From Leptasterias polaris (lineage: Eukaryota > Echinodermata > Asteroidea > Forcipulatida > Asteriidae): a DNA stretch of 64,000 nucleotides. Shown here piece by piece: positions 1 to 10,674 of this stretch. The notes under the pieces are model-generated. The model saw only the letters and a list, made by a program, of their open reading frames with translations. It was not told the origin of the DNA and did no database searches. Position numbers and translations under genes: made by a program. The stretch covers positions 744,001-808,000 of the forward strand of contig JAZGTN010000022.1 in NCBI GenBank assembly GCA_037783415.1. The letters run 5' to 3'. Within the stretch, counting starts at the first letter, position 1. The number at the start of each line of letters is the position of its first letter.

Positions 1-107
1 ACAAGGCTTTGCTGCAATTAATGAGGTAGGCTTTGCACAAGTGTTTTTGATTACGTCAATTTGTTATTAAAACTTTTTGTTATTGTGCATTTTTAGTTTA
101 CACGTAC

Positions 108-419
108 CTGAACCATATTTGTCCCCCTTAGGTAGTTGGCCACCTTATTTGCAGTTCGATCCACATCACTATACGTGTGTACCTCATCTTTGAACAAGAT
201 CAGCGGTTTCTCTGGGTCGTCCCTCACTTTGGTTTCAAATAGATCCACAAACAAAAACCCTTTGCGTTTCAGTTGTTCAATTGGTTTAAAAACTTTCCTT
301 GTTAGAAGGAGGAATTCGGAGAGGTCATTGAATAAAGTCGGGTACGTCCAGAGAATGTAGACGACGACAGCCAAAACGCCAGCCAAGAGAGAGCAAAAAA
401 TTGTGAATAACAGACCCAT
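108..419 (-). CDS. SLC27 (FATP / very-long-chain acyl-CoA synthetase) gene, exon 1 only, runs off left edge
   Basis: Partial gene. FATP/SLC27 enzymes couple import of long-chain fatty acids to CoA thioesterification (ATP + fatty acid + CoA to acyl-CoA + AMP) at plasma membrane, ER or peroxisome. The exon starts at ATG 419-417 and encodes 104 residues. A hydrophobic N-terminal anchor (residues 3-25, LLFTIFCSLLAGVL...) is followed by the family's linker and the start of the AMP-binding fold (FLFVDLFETKV..., then a HTYSDVDRTANKVANYL segment). A good donor (CAG/GTACGT) sits at 108/107, so the remaining exons lie to the left. It aligns segment by segment with exon 1 of the divergent gene at 2861 ([10 protein letters not shown]..., [17 protein letters not shown]), so the two are paralogs about 2.4 kb apart, head to head. 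Exon 1 is interrupted earlier here than in the neighbour. Which vertebrate SLC27 it corresponds to cannot be decided from this fragment. Confidence 0.82.
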
Positions 420-769
420 GGTGAATGGCTGCAGAATTTTAGATCATAAGTTTCAACCACGTCGACCTTCGATCAGCCTTAGTACGATGATAGTGAACAG
501 AGCTGGTACGTGCAATGACCTGTATGCATAGACCTGTGAACGAAAAACACAACGGAAGTGGTTTACAAGGGACCACTTGCCACAGAGGGGAGCCGCAGAC
601 CCCGGTGCTTGGATTGTTACCAGAAAGAATGTGTTCATGTTTTGTGCATGATCGATGAACCATGGACTCATAGAGGTGGAACATTTTTTTTCTACCTCCA
701 GGTGTGGTAGAACTTTTTCTCGTTGTTTCTTGTGAATTAATGTACGTTACAGGTGCAGTCATGTATAAC

Positions 770-1749
770 ATTAATTTATGGTGGCCCTGAAGGGACATCG
801 CATATCGCAAACGTGTGCACATACGTATGCAATGTCGTGAAACAATTCGCGAATATATGCGCACACGTATGCAATGTCGTGAAACAATTCGCGAATAATT
901 ATGTGCGCACACGTATGCAATGTCGTGAAACAAATCGCGAATGTGTGCGCACACGGTATGCAATGTCGTGAAACAAATCGCGAATATGTGCGCACACGTA
1001 TGCAATGTCGTGAAACAAATCGCGAATGTGTGCGCACACGGTATGCAATGTCGTGAAACAATTCGCGAATATGTGCGCACACGTCTGCGAATATATTTGC
1101 GATGTCGTGAATTTTATTGCATACCATGTCGCATACCTTTGAATAAAATGTCTAATGATCTGGGGGGTTTCTTGCCTACAGTGAGATTAGCGGTAGTCAT
1201 TGCAGCGGTAGTCATTATTGTGAGGCAAGCGAGGCGGGTGGCGTATTTCCTTTTTTCCCAGGACGAACGTGGGCTATTAACATAAAATGGGTGTGTTTGA
1301 CCGTAAAATACCCTCGCGCGTGCGTACTAGCTCTTCGACCTTGGTTGTAATAGCACATGCAGTTTAGTAGTAGGCTGTAGGTACATGTACATGTACATGT
1401 AGGTAGCTTATGCTGTAGTACATGCTGGCGAAACTTGGCCTGGTGCCAAGTTCCTGGGTACACATTATTGTATAGCCATGCTTACAGGGGCCTGACTGTA
1501 GCGCCACGTACTCCCTAGGTCACTAACAAATTGTCTGCAACTATGACATCATCCCAAAGGTATGCGACATGGTATGCAATAACATTCACGACGCAAATAT
1601 ATTCGCACTCGTGTGCGCACACATTCGCGATTTGTTTCACGACATTGCATACGTGTGCGCACATATTCGCGAATTGTTTCACGACATTGCATACGTGTGC
1701 GCACACATATGCGATATGCGATGTCCCTTCAGGGCCACCATATTAATTT
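770..1749. mobile_element. Foldback DNA transposon with inward minisatellites, 8-bp target duplication (hAT-like size)
   Basis: The element body is 778-1741. Terminal inverted repeats begin ATGGTGGCCCTGAAGGGACA and match for about 30 bp at both ends. The flanks 770-777 and 1742-1749 are identical (ATTAATTT), an 8-bp target-site duplication. Inside the left end lie about seven tandem copies (about 812-1085) of a roughly 44-bp unit (core GTATGCAATGTCGTGAAACA), each carrying the palindrome GTGCGCACAC. The right end has two to three copies in opposite orientation (about 1600-1708). The inverted arms extend further in (about 1087-1141 against 1556-1607) around a unique centre of about 410 bp. No transposase is visible, so it is non-autonomous. 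The 8-bp duplication is typical of hAT elements; assignment to that superfamily is inference. Confidence 0.85.
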
Positions 1750-2860
1750 GATACTTAATAAAATGGTACTGTTAATTATTTAAGTCGAGTATCAAATACT
1801 GCCTGAGTCAGTGGCCGAGTAAAGTATGTGCTCGAAGTATGTGCTATTGCTGGGCCTTCGTATCCGAGTACCGAGTATTCTGAGTACCGAGTCCAACGGC
1901 TGAGTACTAGATATGAATACTTTTTACAAAAGATCTACTGCAAAATGAGGTAAAAATACATTAATTGTTTTGTAAATAATTTCTAGACGACAGTGTGCGC
2001 TTGTTATGATAACTATATATACATATATAATTATTTATAGTAACAGCTAGTATGATATAGAGTAAATGCATAAAAGAAACTCTTTAAAAAAAAATCCCAG
2101 AGCTTTAAATTATTCCTCTAGGGCCTATTCCTTGCACTCATCTTATAAAACAAGCGAAAAGAAAAGTGGTATTTTTAGTTACACGAGTACATAAAAGCGG
2201 AGTCCAGGTACAAGTTCAATTGAGTATCGAGTGTGTGCCACTTCGAGGGGAGTATTTTGCTATCGGAGTACGAGTACGACGGGTCACCATCAAAACTTCG
2301 TTATCGAGTATACTATAAATTATACTGAAAGAAGAAGTAAAGATTTGCTTTACAACCGCCCACAGCTTTTCGAAAATTGTCTTTATTGTCCTTGTCTATA
2401 CTCTGATGGAGGGTGACGTTATCACAGCCAAGCTGCTTAATACATAAAAGCAGTCCGTGGCGGGAAAGAAGATGTAAATACTAAAACGAAATTTATTAGC
2501 AGCTTTAATAGTTCGTTCAACCCAAAATGGACAATGACTTGTACGAATCGGAATGATGTCCAGCTGGCGAGTGGCTGACTCAATACAAGCTGCCCTAAAT
2601 TCGTTGTAGTTCTGATAGACTTGGTAAAGTTTATTAGTTATAAATGATAGACTTGGTAAAGTTTATTAGTTATAAATTGCACGGTTCAAAGAGCAGAGAT
2701 CGAACGTCCGAGTTTAGTGACATAATGCTTAGGCCATACACACGGCTCTGACTGAGTATACGAAATACGGAAACCTTGGGTCTAACTCCAGCTATATATT
2801 TTAACAAGCAGTTAATTAAAAATTAGTTTACCTGTACCGTTTCGTAATATATTAGCCGGA
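1750..2860. promoter_or_regulatory. Intergenic segment between divergent SLC27 paralogs (putative shared promoter region)
   Basis: This 1.1-kb stretch, together with the element at 770-1749, separates two head-to-head SLC27 genes, so promoters for both should lie in the interval 420-2860. I see no convincing TATA box or initiator. Content: degenerate GAGTACCGAGT-type words at about 1800-1920 and 2190-2310, AT-rich DNA, and an exact 32-bp tandem duplication at 2613-2644/2645-2676. The promoter role is inferred only from gene orientation. Confidence 0.3.
2613..2676. repeat. Exact 32-bp tandem duplication
   Basis: Two back-to-back identical copies of a 32-bp unit beginning TGATAGACTTGGTAAAGTTT (2613-2644 and 2645-2676), about 185 bp upstream of the SLC27 start codon. 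Identity suggests a recent event or slippage. Confidence 0.9.
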
Positions 2861-5800
2861 ATGCCCGCTTCGGTTTCTCCTCCTTACCGCCGAGTTGCTG
2901 GAGCAGCTGTGGCTGCCGTACTGAGCCTGCCCGTCCTCGGAGCAGCCTACCTCCGCTTGAAATATGGACCTCGACTCACGGACGACATATCGGAGCTGTA
3001 CGCTAGCTACCTACTCCTGAAACGTCTGAAGTACATGCAGAATAACAGCATCTTCATGATCGATGTCTTCGAATCACACGTGAAGGAAACCCCCGATAAA
3101 ACCTTCTTACTCTATCAAGATGAGAAATACACTTTCAGTGATCTGGACAAGGAAGGGAACAGGCTAGCAAGATTTATGCAGAGCGACGGCAGATTACTCT
3201 GCAAGGATTCAGCTGCCATTTTGATGCTGAATGACCCTGGCTTTCTGGTGACGTGGTTGGCTTCCAGTAAGCTTGGTCTGAGGACAGCTTTCTTGAATTA
3301 CAACTTAAAGAGCAGTGCCCTTTTACACTGCATCAAGGCTTGTAAAGTCAAGGCTGTCATGGTTGGAAAAGGTAGGCTAAAAAAAATACCGGAAGAAATT
3401 GTAATTTAGAAGGTCAGTTCACACAGTTACACCAGCGCAGTTCACAGTTCACAAGCATGGAGGTAAAGGGAAACTAGGCTTATGTTAGATAAAAGTACCT
3501 TTACAGTGCTTCTCTTTCAGGATAGGCCTAGGCCTATACATATACATATACATATACATATACCTTCCACCTGTTTCAGCTATCATGTGGCATGTCTACA
3601 AGACAGTGTCTGAAAATACTAATATGAAACGCAAGTCTATGCGTATAGATTACCCTGTTGCTGTTATGTTATGATTGTGGCTTTGGAACACTCAAAAATG
3701 CTCTTTTTAGTCAAAGAACCAAGTGCTGTTTGAGAAAACAGTTCATGCTTTGGGCGTGCATATAACTGTACAAAAAACTGTGCAGTGATATCGAACATTA
3801 ATGAGGAAACATAATAATCTGATCTGCTTGTGTGTTAGTTGACACGCCCACATGTTATCTCGAACTGTTTGTATAGCAGGTTCCCAATCGGCTAATCCTC
3901 AGATGAGCATGATTACTGACTGGTATTAAAACATATACGTAATATTATCATGATGGCGTGTCGTGGCCGAGCGGTTAAGAGCACCGAACTCAAGCTCTGG
4001 TGTTTCCGTTCAGCAGAGTGTGGGTTCGAGTCCCGGTCGTGACACTTGCTCCATGAGCAAGACACTTAACTATAATTGCCTCTCTCCACCCAGGGGTAAA
4101 ATGGGTACCTGTGAGGGCAGAGATGGTTCTTGTGATTGATTTAGCCTAGTAGCGCATATATTATTGCAGCACAGGCTGTATACTCCCCAGGGAGCTGAGA
4201 TGGTTTAAGGAATGAAATAAATGGCCCAGTGACCAGGGGTAATAATGTTCGAAGCGCTTTGAGACGCCCTTGGGTGTGATAAAGCGCGATATAAATCCAT
4301 ATTATTATTATTATTATTATTATTATCCCACAAGCCGTCATTTTCCCAAAGTGCGCTAGTCTCAATAACGAATTTTAAACCCACTCAAAAATAGTTTGGC
4401 CCCACAGCCGCGGTTTATAGTAACTTATTAATCTGAATGGGGAAAACAAAAATGTCTGCACATTGATAACGGTATATTTATATTGATATTATGTCGCTGG
4501 ACTTGAATAATTGTGTATCTTCTGTGATCGTTTAGCTGATCGTTTAGAAAGAAAATTATTTATGTTACTTTTTAGTAGCTACACATTTTCATATTAAAGA
4601 GTGTCTCTTTCACACATTCATAATTACTACTGTATTTGATACTGAATGCATTCGAATGTTGACTGAATGTGGCAAACGCCACGGGACTCAGTTTGTCACA
4701 AAAGTTGTTGTGACAGTCGTAAAAGTACCCCGATAAATAGTTTACCATATTAGTCGATGTGCATCACCTTAGGATAATTAACAGTTATCATCAATAAAGC
4801 TGATAAAAATAATTCAGGCACGTAGGAACCGGGGGGGGGGGGGGGGGCCGGGGGGCCGGGGGGCCACTGGCCCCCGCTGAAAACATGCTGAAAACATGCG
4901 GGGGGGCCGGGCCCCCTAAACAAATGTTGTCCGGATGATAAATTGGCTTGTTCATAATTGTCCTGAGGGAATAGTACTGCAGTCTGTAGGCCATTTAATC
5001 AGATCACATTGACAAAGTGGCTATGTGAATACATTTGCTTACGGAATCTTGAAGTTTCTTCGTCGGTCTTCCGCCCATGCAACAGACGCAAATTGAACAC
5101 AAGCGCAGGAACGCCCGGCCCCATTTTTTGTTGTTGTTGTACCACACAGTATGGGGTCAACAGTGAAGGGATCCTAGGAGGCGCCCATTCCTTATGCGTG
5201 TATACAAAAGCCAGCACGGGATTAACATTTTCTAAGAGTCCTTCGTTGATTTTACAGGAAATTTTCCTGTAAAATTAGACGATTGATATTGATCTGAAGT
5301 GCTCTTTTCCTCTGTATTTAGGCACACGGAGGCTTGATTTTTCGACCCCAAAACGCCAAAAGCTCAGAGCTCCAGGGGGCTTCTCCCCCTGGACCCCACC
5401 AGGGGCCGTGAGGCCGGCCCCTGGACCCCACCCTTGAAATTTATTTCAGCCACAAATGGAGAAGCCTGTGTGCGCTGTATGACCCCCGGTTTAAAAAATC
5501 CTGGGTCCGCGCATGCTCATTTCTTTAAAAAAATAGCATCGAACAGTATTTTAGCATTAATATTTCAAGGGATGTTTCTACCATCATCAACTTTACACCG
5601 TGTCAGTTTGATTTTTTTAAATATTTTAACTTCATGTTTTACATCGCGGATTTAAACTGATAGTACATTAAACGATTTTATGCAATTCTGGTGATCTGGG
5701 GATGTGGGTAAAGTGTATAATAATTAAGGTGAGTGACCAGGCAAATTTCACAGATATAACCTGGCCCCCCTGTTAAAGTCATCTTCCTACGTGCCTGTAA

Positions 5801-8800
5801 TTGCAATGCTCAGAGACCGTCCTTCAATTTCAAACGTTTTAATGGGTTACCTTTTGGGACACAAGGTGGCACCAACCTTTACATTGCATGTTCTCGGAAA
5901 TTTGTGCGTGCTAAGAACTACGTAATCAATGGAAATTTACCTTAGTCTAAGTCTGCTTCCACCTATCATTCCAAAGTCTCCCAATGGAAGACTCCCAATG
6001 AGTGAATTATTCATCAAAACTTGAGAACAAAATCTAAATCATTAACTATAGGAGTCATTGAAGTTTTTTTTAATGATCCTTTCGTTGTCAGATAAGCGTC
6101 TTCTGAGTGCCTTGGAACCGATCCTACCAGATCTTCAGCGACTTGGAATCAAGGTATGGGTCTACGGTAAAGTCGACGCCCTCCCTCTACCACTGGGTAT
6201 AGCCCAGGTGATGACACGGGGTGTGCCGAGTGAGCCACTTCCCAAGAGCGTACGGGATGGAGTCGCTATGGATGATGTCTCCGTCTACATTTTCACGTCA
6301 GGAACTACGGGTAAAATGTACATTTTTGAACTTCGAACTCTCTCCTTCCCAGTTCTCTTGCGGTATGCGCATGTGAATTAGCTGGTTCCTTCATGTGGCT
6401 ATTTTAGCTAGTATTTTTTCACTGGGGAGGGGTAGTCATTGCTTTGTGGGGAGGGGGAAAATGTAGTTCCTCCGGTGGATGTATGGATGTGGATGTACTT
6501 ATGGATTTTTTTCGTGCCGGCACCTGGGGCACTGGAAAATTGTTTGGGTTGGGTCTTGTGCCACCAGCCCCCCCCCCCCCCCCCCCCGAGGGAACGCTGT
6601 TAGATCCCTTTGTGAAAGAAGTCTAGTAAATAGTACATCCTCTTGTTCGTCCTCTATCTGTACAGTCTTCAAACTTTTACCAATTTACCATTAAATTAGT
6701 GCGCCCGCATAATGGCCGTGGTGGAGTCCATTTCTTGAGCGGCACAGCCGTCCACAGTGGGGGCATTGGAACTGTCTTGGTACAGCTGGGAGAGCTGCAG
6801 CTGTCGCTTTTTTCCTCTCTCGCCGGGCGGTGACGAGACCTGTTCTTCTCTGCTCCTCGAAGCTGCCAAGGGCCTGACGTGTGTGTGCGCACCAACCAGA
6901 CCATTAAACTAACAAAAGCAAAAACCTGTATGCCTATTTTAATGGAGCAGGACTCGATGAGTCATGAGCTCTCGGTTTTGCAATATTTTGGGAAGTCCTT
7001 GACGATTTTACAAAGTCATTTTCCTCTAAGTGCCTAAATTCTAACCTTGTTTTTATCCCCCCCCCCCCCCCCCCCCCAACTGTCCAGGTTTCCCCAAGCC
7101 GGCCAAAGTATCTCATTTTCGTTCCATTGGCGGATGCTTAATCATGTCGTCACAGGTTGGCATTAGCAGCTCAGATGTCTTTTACGTCACTTTACCTCTT
7201 TACCACAGTATGGCGTTTGGCATGGGTCTCATGCCCTCCATACTAACAGGTAAGATGGTTTACTTTTAACTTATCCCGAGTGTATTGTTCTCCTTCTTTT
7301 AAGAGGAACTTGTTTCACATAACCTTCTTTGAAGGTAGCAATGCTGCATCGTGTCTGGTATCGTGGAGTGTCGTGGCCGAGTGGTTAAGAGCACCGAACT
7401 CAAGCTCTTGTGTTTCTGTTCAGCAGAGTGTGGGTTCGAGTCCCGGGATCGTGACACTTGTGTCCCTGAGCAAGACACTTAACTATAATTGCTTCTCTCC
7501 ACCCAGGGGTAAAATGGGTACCTGTGAGGGCAGAGATGGTTCTTGTGATTGATTTAGCTTAGTAGCGCATATATATTGCAACACAGGCTGTATACTCCCC
7601 AGGGAGCTGAGATGGTTTAAGGAATGAAATAAATGGCCCAGTGACCAGGGGTAATAATGTTAAGAAGCGCTTTGAGACGCCCTTGGGTGTGATAAAGTGC
7701 GATATAAATCCATATTATTATTATTATTATTATACCCGGCCATTGATTTTTGAAGAGTAATTGTGGTAGTAGAATTGTAACTACTGTGTAACGATTTGAC
7801 AGCTGCTCCTGCCAGATCTCTGCAAAGGCCCATGGTATTCCTCAAGTGCAGAAAAATAATGGCCGTAGCCACAGCCATAATCGCGTCATTTACATAGCCT
7901 TAATTTGCAAAGGTGAATTCGTGTATGTAACAAAATAATAAAAACCAGCATAATATGTTCATAAAAAATAATATGCTTTGGAGTTTAGTCAGTTCACGTC
8001 CGTTCAGTTAACACAGATCTTAAACGTGGTATCTGTGTTAACATCATGATACAATTTTTCTCAATCATTGTAGGTAACAATTATTACCGTCAATATTCAA
8101 ACAATCTCTTAATGCCTGTTGTTTTGCGAATAATTTTATGCTGCATTCTCCCCTTTGTAGGTTGTACCATTGCAATAGGGACGTTCTCTCCGAAGAGTTT
8201 CTGGGATGACGTACGGAAGTACCGGGCTAATGTGATATTTTATATCGGTGAGATCTGCCGCTACCTGCTCGCACAACCAAAGGTACCAGTTCATTCTATT
8301 ACTGACGTTGTTGAATCAAAGTTGTGCCTTTCATTTGACATGTTTTAGTGTAGGGAGATGCAGTTTTTGAGTTTACCAGTTGATGTTGATTGCATTTCAA
8401 GACACGTTTTGGGGCCCGCATACTCATCACACACCAGTCAACCAACACCCACTTCTAGACTTGTCCGAGCTGAACATGTAAACTAGGAGTTGAAAGAAAA
8501 TTGGGGCATGCAATTTCATCCCATTATACACATTGTCTGTCTTTAACTATACGGTACAGCCGTAATCCTTGTTGTCTACCGATCTTCCATGACCGGGGTA
8601 TAAAACCAACAGTAGGCCTACTATACAAAACAAGTCGATTGACACTTTTTTATTGATTTGTATATATATATATATATATTTTTTTTTTTTTACAGCGGCC
8701 TGATGATGGCCAATACGAACACAAAGTTAAGGCAGCATTCGGCCTTGGTCTACGTCCGGATATCTGGGTGGATTTTGAGAAGCGATTTAACATTGCCCAG

Positions 8801-10674
8801 GTATACGAGATGTACGGAGCGACAGAATGTCCGATGATGAGTATCAACTTAGAAGACAAAGTCGGCAGTGTCGGTAGACATGGAGGTCTTGTCAAGGTTT
8901 GTGTGGACTTCAAGAACAAAATCACCAGATTAAAGCCAACAATCAGGTTTTTGAAGTGTAACATTTCGACTTAAAGTGTCTCCTGATGACATTCATGCCC
9001 AGAATGCTGCTGCACGTGTTCAGGTGAAGAACAATGAACTAGTTACCCTAAACACTTAACGCGATGCATTGCTATACCTAAAAAGCAGAAAATCAATAAG
9101 CACTTCTTGATCTAACCCAGGTGTGTTTTAAGAGACATGCTGGATATTAACAACCTCGGTCTAATCTGAGATGACTTTTTAAAATCTCTACTAGCTAACA
9201 TGTGTTGATACTTATGAATGTAATTTTGTTTGTGTTGCAGGCACTTATGAACTTCCTGGAAATCTTGAAGTGTGACATAGAAACTGCTGAGCCAATCAGG
9301 GACGCAAATGGAATGTGCATTCTTGCAGCCCCGGGTACGCCATCATTGTTATATTATTAATAGTCGTTAAGAAAACAACCTGAACAATAATTGTTTTCAA
9401 AAACAACGGACAACTTTTATTTCAAAGTGATTCCAAAGCTTAATATTTGGACAAATTTCTTGGAAACTAACGATCAGAATTAATCTTCCATGCTTCTTGC
9501 GAACGTTAAACCTGGCCATACTTCTCTCATCAAATTAAACCTCCTATACATTAAACCTCCCTTACAGGCGAAACCGGTCTCATGGTCATCAGGGTTGACG
9601 AGATTCACCACTTCGACGGCTACATGGCTGACCGCAAAACAAACGAGAAGAAACTTGTCAGAGATGTGAAAAAGAAGGGAGACATGTATTTCAATTCTGG
9701 GGACTTGATGATGTCTGATAAGGAGGGCTATCTCTTCTTCACTGACAGACTCGGGGACACTTTTAGGTAAATATTTGTCACCATCATTTTTCAATAGGAG
9801 TTTACATTGAAGATGTCTCAAATTAATACACAATAACGTCGATTGGTGATGATAACATACACATGTCCGTCCTACTAGGCACGGTACTAAAATATGGACA
9901 AGTGGGTTTCATTATTAACAAATCTTTGTCTTTCACAGATGGAAAGGTGAAAATGTTGCCACGACTGAGGTCGCACATGTCATAAACGCATTCCCTAGTA
10001 TATTGGAGTCTAATGTCTATGGTGTTCAAGTCCCAGGTTGGTTTTTAGTAGCATAAATTAAATACTTTTTCTTTTAAATCAACCGTTTTCAAATAACATA
10101 ATGATTAGTTTTGATACAAGAAAGTTTTGGTTACAAATTGATAGAAAGGTTCCCTGGCGACGTTGTTACGATATCATTACCGAAAGTTCATACCAATTTA
10201 ACTTTAAAACATTGAAATACTTAAATCAAATTTATAAAGCGATGAAAACAATATAAAATCATACTACATGTACTGATATAGATTGGGATTTTTTGTTTGG
10301 GGGGGGTGGGGGTTCTTTCTTTTTTCTTCTCTTTTAATGATTTTTTTTTTTTTCAATCTACGACAGGTCAAGAAGGAAGGGCCGGTATGGCAGCGTTGGT
10401 GTTACAAAAAGGTGTCAACCTCGACACCAAAGGTCTGTTCGAACACGTCACGGCTGCACTACCGGTCTACGCATGTCCAAAATTCCTGCGAATCACGGAC
10501 GAGATTTCGACAACCACGACTTTCAAACACACAAAGACTTCCCTCGTGAAGGACGGGTTTGACATCGACGTCGTTTCGGATCCACTCTACTTCCTTGATA
10601 CATCGGAGAAGACTTACGTAGTGCTGGACAGCGGTGTCTTTAGACGGATTGTTGTCGGACAAGCGAGACTTTGA
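2861..10674 (+). CDS. SLC27-family fatty acid transport protein / very-long-chain acyl-CoA synthetase, complete, 9 coding exons
   Basis: Activates long or very long chain fatty acids to acyl-CoA. Exons: 2861-3371, 6092-6310, 7088-7249, 8161-8282, 8696-8896, 9241-9334, 9568-9766, 9939-10036, 10367-10674. All junctions are GT..AG and phases agree, giving 637 residues, within the usual family length. Features: hydrophobic N-terminal anchor (about residues 12-34); AMP-binding P-loop [14 protein letters not shown] across the exon 2/3 junction (about 236-249); [12 protein letters not shown] (exon 3); [20 protein letters not shown] (exon 4); YGATECPM (exon 5); and the FATP/VLACS signature [15 protein letters not shown] across exons 7/8 (about 497-511). 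The C-terminus is ARL, which fits the PTS1 consensus [SAC]-[KRH]-[LM], so peroxisomal targeting as in vertebrate SLC27A2 is possible. Both catalytic motifs are intact. Introns hold two Leu-like SINEs, a 983-bp DNA transposon and poly-C/poly-G tracts. Orthology to SLC27A2, A3 or A6 is unresolved. Confidence 0.93.
3535..3562. repeat. (CATATA)n microsatellite
   Basis: About 4.5 copies of CATATA in intron 1 of the SLC27 gene. Confidence 0.85.
3958..4326 (+). mobile_element. tRNA-Leu-like SINE with ATT-repeat tail
   Basis: The head GTGTCGTGGCCGAGCGGTTA is an A box. It is followed by an anticodon-arm-like ACCGAACTCAAGCTCTGG (loop CTCAAGC, anticodon CAA), a long variable-arm segment and the B box GGGTTCGAGTCCC, which fits a tRNA-Leu origin. 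A central domain (GAGCAAGACACTTAACTATA, then CACCCAGGGGTAAAATGGGT) leads to a LINE-like 3' end (AAGCGCTTTGAGACGCCCTT, GCGATATAAAT) and about nine ATT repeats. Close copies are at 7368 and 40915, an older copy at 23826 and a fragment at 57131. Confidence 0.88.
4815..5797. mobile_element. Non-autonomous DNA transposon, 983 bp, 5-bp TAATT target duplication
   Basis: Perfect 14-bp terminal inverted repeats (CAGGCACGTAGGAA at 4815; TTCCTACGTGCCTG ending at 5797) are flanked by TAATT at 4810-4814 and 5798-5802. Next to the left end is a 17-base G run (4831-4847) with GGGGGGCC repeats; near the right end are CTGGCCCCCC and CCCCTGGACCCCACC words. No transposase ORF is visible. It lies in intron 1 of the SLC27 gene. 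The superfamily is not assigned. Confidence 0.8.
6568..6587. repeat. 20-base poly-C run
   Basis: Uninterrupted C run in SLC27 intron 2; likely length-variable. Confidence 0.9.
7057..7077. repeat. 21-base poly-C run forming the polypyrimidine tract of exon 3
   Basis: A run of 21 C residues ends 10 bases before the acceptor AG of SLC27 exon 3 (exon starts 7088). It replaces the usual mixed C/T tract, so this homopolymer is part of the splice site. Confidence 0.85.
7368..7734 (+). mobile_element. tRNA-Leu-like SINE with ATT-repeat tail
   Basis: Near-identical to the copy at 3958-4326 (same A box, CAA anticodon-like loop, B box GGGTTCGAGTCCC, central domain and tail), in SLC27 intron 3 just after exon 3. 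The two share one insertion orientation within the gene. Confidence 0.88.

Noticed and set aside
753..1127. Regularly spaced 44-bp repeats resembling a CRISPR array, and overlapping open frames on both strands rich in CAHVCNVVKQ-type repeats
   Set aside because: The units are contiguous, with no unique spacers, lie inside a bounded transposon and sit in a eukaryotic genome. The ORFs just read the minisatellite.
3958..4040. tRNA-Leu gene
   Set aside because: The tRNA-like head continues into a shared SINE body with an ATT tail and occurs in several copies.
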